Positions 46,424 through 51,886 of a stretch of 51,886 nt of DNA are shown here, piece after piece. A program made the translations under genes and the position numbers. Position 1 is the first letter of the stretch. The number at the start of each line of letters is the position of its first letter. Where the stretch lies: the NCBI GenBank assembly GCA_021773215.1, contig JAJFKM010000024.1, forward strand, positions 1-51,886, in the 5' to 3' direction. Under the pieces are notes generated by a model. The model was not told where the DNA came from, searched no databases, and was given only the letters and a program-made list of their open reading frames with translations. The DNA is from Gammaproteobacteria bacterium. Its GTDB lineage: Bacteria; Pseudomonadota; Gammaproteobacteria; Eutrophobiales; Eutrophobiaceae.

Positions 46424-48958
46424 TTAAAATGCTAGATCCATTGGTATAATGAGCTGAATCGCTGCACGAAACTCGGACTTAATCCGTTCAAGCGCTGCCT
46501 CATTTTCTCCCTCAAACCTCAAGATAATATTAGGTGATGTATTCGAAGGCCTGGCCAATCCCCAGCCATCACTATACTCAATACGTAATCCGTCAAGATC
46601 ACTGACCTCTGCGCCTGACACATCCATCTTGTCAACAAGCTCTTCCATAAAACCAGCGTGTTGATCTTCAGACAAAGGCATTCTTAACTCAGGCGTTGAT
46701 ACACCTTCTGGTAATTCTGCAAATAATTCAGTTGGCGTTTCTTTGGCATTAGTAAATATTTCGATAAATCGCGCGGCAGTGTATAGCGCGTCATCAAAAC
46801 CGTACCAGCGTTCTTTAAAGAAGATATGACCACTCAATTCACCTGCCAATGGCGCATCGACTTCTTTCATCTTGTTTTTGATGAATGAGTGTCCTGTCTT
46901 CCACATCAGAGGCACACCGCCATTAGTTTCAATAATAGATTTAAGATAGCGACTGCATTTAACATCAAAGATAATATTGGCGCCTTGATTACGCGAAAGA
47001 ACGTCTTTAGCTAACAACATAAGTTGACGATCCGGCCAGATAATATTTCCTTCTCCATCAACTAGGCCTAGTCGATCGCCATCACCATCAAAAGCAAAAC
47101 CAACATCAGCGCCTTCAGCCTTAACTTTATCAACAAGATCTTTCAGGTTTTCAGGCTGACTAGGATCAGGATGATGATTAGGAAATTTACCATCTATATC
47201 ACAATAGATTTCTACAACGTCGTGCCCGATAGCATTGAGTAATTGCGGGGCCAATGTGCCCGCCACACCATTACCACAATCAACAACAATCTTTAATGAA
47301 GAACCTAATGCAACAGGAATATCTTCTGTTATTCGTCGAACATAATCCGCAGAGATATCGGCATGTCGAACATCACCCTGACCAACTGCATGCTCACCAG
47401 AAATAGTACGATTCTGGATATCCTTTATGTCATCGCCACTAAGCGTATTACCAGCTAACATAATTTTGAGTCCATTATATTCTGCGGCATTATGGCTACC
47501 GGTAATCATCACACCACTACCGGTTTCAAGATGATGCGTAGCGAAGTAGAGCACCGGTGTTGGTACCATGCCTATATCAATTACATCTCTACCAGTGCTT
47601 GTTAGACCTTTAATCAACGCTTCACATAATTCTGGACTTGAATCTCTACCGTCTCTGGCAACGACGATACCTTGTTGACCACGCTCATGTGCCATCGTAC
47701 CAATCGCTCTGGCAATCTCATAAACGGCCGATTCAGTTAGCGTCTCACCAACAACACCACGGATGTCATATGCACGAAAAATTACCGGGGCTATTTGTGG
47801 CTGCTCGGGTTCGCTTGGCGTACTTTCTTGTTCTGGCTCAGCGGTGATGTCTAATGTGTCGGCCTGATTTGCTGCCTCAGATGCTGTGGTTTCTGGCTCA
47901 CTTGGTGGTACAGCGATCATCGTCGCATCGTCCGTATTGATCCCTTGAGATAGTGGCTTCAGATTTGCCGTGATCCTATCCGCTTTAGGTAGATGAGGAA
48001 TCAATTGCTCGACACCGGCATGTGAGCCTTCTGCAATAGCACGAACAGCACCCTCATAGGTTATTAGATCGCCTTCTTCTTTTGAGGACGAAGGTCCTTT
48101 TTTAATCACAAGAAAATACACGCTTGCGCCAATAATCAATAACACAAGTACGACTAATATAATTGGCATACTTGATGAGGAAACAGTCCCGTCCTCTGAC
48201 ATTATTGGTCCACTGCCAGACCAATAAGCAATTATCCAACGCGTATCATTCACACTAACTGTTGTTGCCGCGCCTTGTCTTTGACTCTCATCACCCACCT
48301 TTGCCAAGACCAAGGTCTTTCCAGCAGCACGCTGAGTTAGCTCGGCATAACCGTCAACTAATTCAGTACTATTTACAAGATCCCTGAGCAGACTGACGTT
48401 CAGACTCAAGTGTAATAAACCAATCAACTCAAACGCATTATTAACGACACGTTCAATCATCACGACATGCTGGTTGATGGCACCAAACAAATGGACTTCA
48501 GTATTAATCTGGCTGGTTGTCTCTGCCTTATTAAGCATATCCAAAGAAGCGTAACTTAGCGGTGGAACCTCGGAATCAGATTGAGAATAAGAACCTGGGT
48601 TTAAATAACGCAACTTTAAAGCGTGATCAAATAACGATTCTTTTTCTGCTGCGATAGCACTCAAGGCCGCAGCATCGGCGCCTTGTTGAAAAAATTGAAT
48701 TGTTTGCACATCCTTTGCCAACGCAGAAAGCGTGCTTTTTAATGGCTGCAGGTTTTGTTGAACACTTGTTGCAATACCCCGTGCGGCTGCATCTTTGGCT
48801 GCAAGATCTTCTTTTTCAGCACTAGCAGACAGGCTTGAGAACATTTTCCAAGCGCCGCCAGCCACAATAAAGAGCACCAGAACGGATACAGAGATAATCA
48901 CTGCCTTTCTAACAGTGCGTCGACTAAACCGACGATTAGTAACCGGACCATCAACCAT
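46424..48958 (-). CDS. algC: Phosphomannomutase/phosphoglucomutase (AlgC-like) with N-terminal membrane module
   Basis: This is an 844-residue protein. Residues 1-390 form a membrane module: helix at about 18-38, a periplasmic helical sensor-like domain, and a second helix at about 263-285 with an acidic linker. Residues 394-844 are the alpha-D-phosphohexomutase: FRAYDIRGVVGETLT, the phospho-Ser in VMITGSHNAAEYNGLKIM (about 488), the Mg loop DGDGDRLG at about 624, LAGELSGHIFFKERWYGFDD, and the phosphate site ARPSNTSPNIILRFEG. The mutase makes mannose- or glucose-1-phosphate for lipopolysaccharide and exopolysaccharide. The ATG overlaps the dut stop by one base. Confidence 0.93.
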   Translation of the reverse strand: MVDGPVTNRRFSRRTVRKAVIISVSVLVLFIVAGGAWKMFSSLSASAEKEDLAAKDAAARGIATSVQQNLQPLKSTLSALAKDVQTIQFFQQGADAAALSAIAAEKESLFDHALKLRYLNPGSYSQSDSEVPPLSYASLDMLNKAETTSQINTEVHLFGAINQHVVMIERVVNNAFELIGLLHLSLNVSLLRDLVNSTELVDGYAELTQRAAGKTLVLAKVGDESQRQGAATTVSVNDTRWIIAYWSGSGPIMSEDGTVSSSSMPIILVVLVLLIIGASVYFLVIKKGPSSSKEEGDLITYEGAVRAIAEGSHAGVEQLIPHLPKADRITANLKPLSQGINTDDATMIAVPPSEPETTASEAANQADTLDITAEPEQESTPSEPEQPQIAPVIFRAYDIRGVVGETLTESAVYEIARAIGTMAHERGQQGIVVARDGRDSSPELCEALIKGLTSTGRDVIDIGMVPTPVLYFATHHLETGSGVMITGSHNAAEYNGLKIMLAGNTLSGDDIKDIQNRTISGEHAVGQGDVRHADISADYVRRITEDIPVALGSSLKIVVDCGNGVAGTLAPQLLNAIGHDVVEIYCDIDGKFPNHHPDPSQPENLKDLVDKVKAEGADVGFAFDGDGDRLGLVDGEGNIIWPDRQLMLLAKDVLSRNQGANIIFDVKCSRYLKSIIETNGGVPLMWKTGHSFIKNKMKEVDAPLAGELSGHIFFKERWYGFDDALYTAARFIEIFTNAKETPTELFAELPEGVSTPELRMPLSEDQHAGFMEELVDKMDVSGAEVSDLDGLRIEYSDGWGLARPSNTSPNIILRFEGENEAALERIKSEFRAAIQLIIPMDLAF

Positions 48959-49434
48959 TAATCTTCTCCCCCTAAATCCTGCGACACGCCAGTGTGACCA
49001 AAACCACCGTCACCTCTCATTGTCTCTGTAAATGAATCAACAAATTCAAAATTTGCTTGAACGACTGGCACTATAACCATTTGCGCAATCCTATCTCCTG
49101 GGTTTATAGTGAATTCTGTAGCGCCTCTATTCCAACACGAAACAAAAATCTCTCCCTGATAATCTGAATCGATTAATCCCGTCAGATTTCCAAGAACAAT
49201 ACCATGTTTATGGCCTAGCCCGGAACGCGGCAACAAAACCGCCGCATAGGCGTTATCCGCAATATGTATAGCAAAACCGGCAGGTATTAACACTGTTTCG
49301 CCCGGTCCAATTTTCAAGGCAACATCTAGACAAGCACACAGATCGAGCCCGGCAGAACCTGCTGTAGCATATTCCGGCATAGGAAAATCATTACCGAGGC
49401 GTTTATCAATGAGTTTTATTAATATTTTTTTCAT
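48958..49434 (-). CDS. dut: dUTP diphosphatase
   Basis: This 158-residue trimeric enzyme converts dUTP to dUMP. All five motifs are visible: [10 protein letters not shown] (I), [12 protein letters not shown] (II), [11 protein letters not shown] (III), [11 protein letters not shown] (IV) and [10 protein letters not shown] (V). I chose the ATG at 49434, giving [20 protein letters not shown] as in E. coli Dut. This start overlaps the 3' end of coaBC by 29 bases, so its translation may be coupled. Confidence 0.96.
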   Translation of the reverse strand: MKKILIKLIDKRLGNDFPMPEYATAGSAGLDLCACLDVALKIGPGETVLIPAGFAIHIADNAYAAVLLPRSGLGHKHGIVLGNLTGLIDSDYQGEIFVSCWNRGATEFTINPGDRIAQMVIVPVVQANFEFVDSFTETMRGDGGFGHTGVSQDLGGED

Positions 49435-50620
49435 TATATTGATCAGCAATAAGAGTTATCAATGTTCTCGCAAGCCTCGTTTTTGATGCTTTTTGCAATT
49501 GCTTATGTTCAGCTCCCCAAAACACCGTCAATGCATTCATCTCTGAATCAAAACCGAGATCTTCACCCACCTGATTCGCCGCAATCATATCTAGTTTCTT
49601 GGATCGCAATTTTGTTTGGGCATTTAATTCCAGGTTTTCTGTCTCCGCAGCAAAGCCTACTGTAAATGGGGCGCTATTTAAGGCGGCTACTTCTGCAAGA
49701 ATATCAGGGTTTTTCTGTAGACTTAATTCATATGAATCACTGGATTTTTTTATTTTTTGCTCAGCAATAGTATCTAAGCTGTAATCTGCTACAGCAGCAG
49801 CCGAGATAAAAATATCCGTGGTGCTGATTTTTTGCATTACTGCGCTATACATTTCTGCGGCCGATGTCACATTTATCAATTCGGCGCGATCTGGCGCTGA
49901 CAAATTAACCGGTCCGGAAATAAGAGAGACCTCTGCGCCTGCCTCAACAGCCGCCATAGCAACTGCGTAGCCCATTCGTCCGGAACTGCGGTTACTTATA
50001 AAACGCACCGGATCAATAGCCTCTCGTGTCGGTCCCGCAGTTACCAGCAGCCGTGATCCACTCAGAATATTTGTCTCAAATGATTTCGCCGCAAGTGATG
50101 CTATTTCTTCCGGTTCAATCATCCGCCCTGGGCCATTCTCACCACATGCTTGATCGCCCTCTGCAGGGCCAATGACAGCGATTCCTCGCGCAATTATTTT
50201 TTTCAGGTTTTCTTGTGTTGCCGCATTAAGCCACATTTGTTGATTCATAGCCGGAGCAAGCATTACCGGTGAGCTTGTAGCCAAGCATAAGGTGCTCAAA
50301 AGATCTTCAGCAAAACCGTTCGAATATCTGGCAATAAAGTTGGCGCTGGCCGGGGCGATTAAAACCAAATCGGCCCATCTGGCCAAATCAATATGTCCCA
50401 TTGCAGATTCGGTTTCCAAATCCAGCAATTCCGTATGTACTGGCTTGCCTGACAAGGCCTGCATCGTTAGTGGCGTAATGAATTCACAGGCATTCCGCGT
50501 CATGACTACACGTACAACCGCACCATGCTGCTGCAATAAGCGCAACAACACAGCGGCCTTATAGGCTGCGATACCGCCCGTGACACCTAATAAGATTCGT
50601 TTTCCAGTTAACTGATACAT
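49406..50620 (-). CDS. coaBC: CoaBC: phosphopantothenoylcysteine decarboxylase/synthetase
   Basis: This is a 404-residue bifunctional enzyme of coenzyme A synthesis. The N-terminal flavoprotein CoaC domain has [20 protein letters not shown], the active His region [20 protein letters not shown] and APAMNQQMW. The C-terminal CoaB domain starts near residue 185 with [20 protein letters not shown], followed by [11 protein letters not shown] and a KxKK loop (EQKIKKS). It heads the coaBC–dut–algC–argB operon and is divergent from radC, as in E. coli and Pseudomonas. Confidence 0.96.
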   Translation of the reverse strand: MYQLTGKRILLGVTGGIAAYKAAVLLRLLQQHGAVVRVVMTRNACEFITPLTMQALSGKPVHTELLDLETESAMGHIDLARWADLVLIAPASANFIARYSNGFAEDLLSTLCLATSSPVMLAPAMNQQMWLNAATQENLKKIIARGIAVIGPAEGDQACGENGPGRMIEPEEIASLAAKSFETNILSGSRLLVTAGPTREAIDPVRFISNRSSGRMGYAVAMAAVEAGAEVSLISGPVNLSAPDRAELINVTSAAEMYSAVMQKISTTDIFISAAAVADYSLDTIAEQKIKKSSDSYELSLQKNPDILAEVAALNSAPFTVGFAAETENLELNAQTKLRSKKLDMIAANQVGEDLGFDSEMNALTVFWGAEHKQLQKASKTRLARTLITLIADQYNEKNINKTH

Positions 50621-50716
50621 ATATTTATGATTTTACATTATTATTGTTAGAAGTGGCGTACAGATTAAGCATGTACTCACACACAATAAACATTATTGAT
50701 AACAAGGAGCGTTATG

Positions 50717-51391
50717 ATGTCTATTTCTAGCTGGCCGATCAACGAAAGACCTCGAGAAAAACTATTAGAAAGAGGGCCTGCTGCCCTGTCGGATGCCGAG
50801 ATTCTTTCTATTTTCCTTAGAACCGGTCGCGAGGGCTTATCTGCACTGGATCTCGCTAGAGAACTTTTAGATAAACATCAGGGCCTGCGTCAACTCATTG
50901 ATACCGATCAGAAAGAACTTTGTCAGACAAAAGGCTTTGGCGCCGTAAAATATGTGCAAATATTAGCCGCACTAGAGCTGGGCCGACGCTACTTACAAGC
51001 AGAATTAGAGACCGGTGATGCCTTTACCAGCCCGGAACAAACACGAAATTTTCTGAAATTGAAACTCCGCGCCTATCCCTATGAGGTATTTGCCTGCCTT
51101 TATCTTGATAGCCGGCACCGCTTACTCAGTTTTGATGAGCTTTTCCGGGGAACCATTGATAGCGCTCAGGTTCATGCTCGAGAGGTAGTTCGCTCAGCCT
51201 TGAAATACAATGCGGCAGCGGTGATTTTGGCCCATAATCACCCGTCTGGAGAAGCAGAACCTAGTCAATCGGATATTAATTTAACCCAACAATTAAAGAA
51301 GGCGCTAGATTTGGTTGATGTTCGGGTGCTGGATCACCTAATTATTGGTAATGGCGCGGCTATTTCATTTGCCGAACGCGGCCTGCTATAG
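50717..51391 (+). CDS. radC: RadC family JAMM/MPN+ protein
   Basis: This protein of about 224 residues opens [20 protein letters not shown], has a helix-hairpin-helix ([20 protein letters not shown]) and a C-terminal JAMM domain with [20 protein letters not shown], where the HxHxSG metal motif is intact. AGGAG at 50705-50709 fits best with the second ATG of an ATGATG pair. Despite the name, RadC is not proven to be a DNA-repair protein. It lies divergent from coaBC and just upstream of rpmB. Confidence 0.93.
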   Translation: MSISSWPINERPREKLLERGPAALSDAEILSIFLRTGREGLSALDLARELLDKHQGLRQLIDTDQKELCQTKGFGAVKYVQILAALELGRRYLQAELETGDAFTSPEQTRNFLKLKLRAYPYEVFACLYLDSRHRLLSFDELFRGTIDSAQVHAREVVRSALKYNAAAVILAHNHPSGEAEPSQSDINLTQQLKKALDLVDVRVLDHLIIGNGAAISFAERGLL

Positions 51392-51423
51392 ATCATTATT
51401 GTGATCGAATAACAACCAAACGC

Positions 51424-51452
51424 TTGGATTCGGGATTTATTACATGTACAAT
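51424..51452 (+). promoter_or_regulatory. Sigma-70 promoter for rpmB–rpmG
   Basis: TTGGAT (51424-51429) and TACAAT (51447-51452) are 17 bases apart, close to consensus. The predicted start lies about 30 bases before the rpmB ATG. Confidence 0.65.
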
Positions 51453-51488
51453 CCGCGCTCTTTTTTATTGTGAATGACGAGAAAAACC

Positions 51489-51728
51489 ATGTCACGAGTA
51501 TGTGAAGTAACGGGCAAAGCCCCAATGGTCGGGAATAACGTTTCCCATGCCAATAACAAGACGAAACGCCGTTTTCTGCCAAACTTGCAGTCACGTCGAT
51601 TTTGGATAGAAAGCGAAAGTCGCTGGGTCAGATTACGCGTCAGCAAAAAAGGCTTACGTATTATCGACAAGAAAGGCATCGAAGAAGTCCTGGCTGATAT
51701 AAAAGCCCGTAACAAAGCAGCGGCCTGA
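51489..51728 (+). CDS. rpmB: 50S ribosomal protein L28
   Basis: This 79-residue basic ribosomal protein starts at the ATG at 51489 ([20 protein letters not shown]), which is the conserved N-terminus; an upstream in-frame ATG adds five residues not seen in the family. [17 protein letters not shown] and [20 protein letters not shown] are standard L28. It is cotranscribed with rpmG, 12 bases downstream. Confidence 0.97.
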   Translation: MSRVCEVTGKAPMVGNNVSHANNKTKRRFLPNLQSRRFWIESESRWVRLRVSKKGLRIIDKKGIEEVLADIKARNKAAA

Positions 51729-51740
51729 GGAATATAAATT

Positions 51741-51886
51741 ATGCGCGATAAAATAAAACTCGTCTCATCTGCAGAAACTGGTCATTACTACACGACGACC
51801 AAGAACAAACGCACCATGCCAGACAAGATGGAAATTAAGAAATACGACCCGGTTGTCCGGAAGCATGTAATCTATAAAGAAGCCAA
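51741..51886 (+). CDS. rpmG: 50S ribosomal protein L33 (partial, runs off the window)
   Basis: Forty-eight codons are present before the window ends: [40 protein letters not shown], then KHVIYKEA. This is L33 without the zinc-binding Cys pairs, like the Cys-free gammaproteobacterial form. About three codons are missing. The small GAGGAAT before the ATG is its ribosome-binding site. Confidence 0.96.
   Translation, partial: MRDKIKLVSSAETGHYYTTTKNKRTMPDKMEIKKYDPVVRKHVIYKEA

Overview
The window looks like one continuous piece of a gammaproteobacterial chromosome with low to moderate GC by eye. The evidence is slmA, the zapA–6S RNA pair, the ygfB–pepP–ubiH–ubiI operon, the coaBC–dut–algC–argB order and rpmB–rpmG. 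I see no insertion sequence, prophage, CRISPR array or tRNA. Genes are closely packed. The only stretch over 300 bases without a gene is 43130-43486, which holds a large inverted repeat.

Region 1 (1-15312, all minus strand) is an MSHA-type (type IV-like) pilus biogenesis operon. In transcription order it holds a sigma-54 response regulator, mshM (ExeA-like ATPase), mshL (secretin), mshN (TPR), mshE (extension ATPase with a c-di-GMP-type N-terminal motif), mshG (platform), a PilM/PilN-like mshI, a PilO-like gene and a PilP/MshK-like gene. Last comes a very large pilin-like gene that leaves the window at base 1 after 1119 open codons. That protein has a prepilin-like N-terminus and about six diverged copies of a roughly 65-residue module. 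It is the most unusual object here and is probably the tip or adhesive part of the pilus.

Region 2 (15466-19191, minus) is the activated-methyl cycle: metK, then ahcY and metF. A SAH riboswitch lies in front of ahcY, and a promoter seems to be embedded in the metK terminator hairpin. Region 3 (19336-27284, plus) is a thioredoxin-like gene followed by tkt–gap–pgk–pyk–fba (class I aldolase) and a small unknown gene, closed by a strong hairpin. This order is common in organisms with heavy gluconeogenic or Calvin-type flux, but no RuBisCO or phosphoribulokinase is in view.

Region 4 (27346-34182) is accessory: an ABM-type monooxygenase, two cupins, a YaiI-family protein, a polytopic glycosyltransferase and a GT2 glycosyltransferase flanking a small exported CxxC protein, a DUF547 protein, two small envelope proteins and a beta-carbonic anhydrase. 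Region 5 (34203-43129) is housekeeping: purC, glnS, the ubiquinone/pepP operon, the ZapB-like/zapA pair, 6S RNA and an ExoIII/Crc-family gene. Region 6 (43146-51886) has pyrE and a DUF4124-type gene on plus, the convergent minus operon coaBC–dut–algC–argB plus slmA, then radC and rpmB–rpmG on plus.

Function calls rest on motifs and gene order read by eye. No database search was run.
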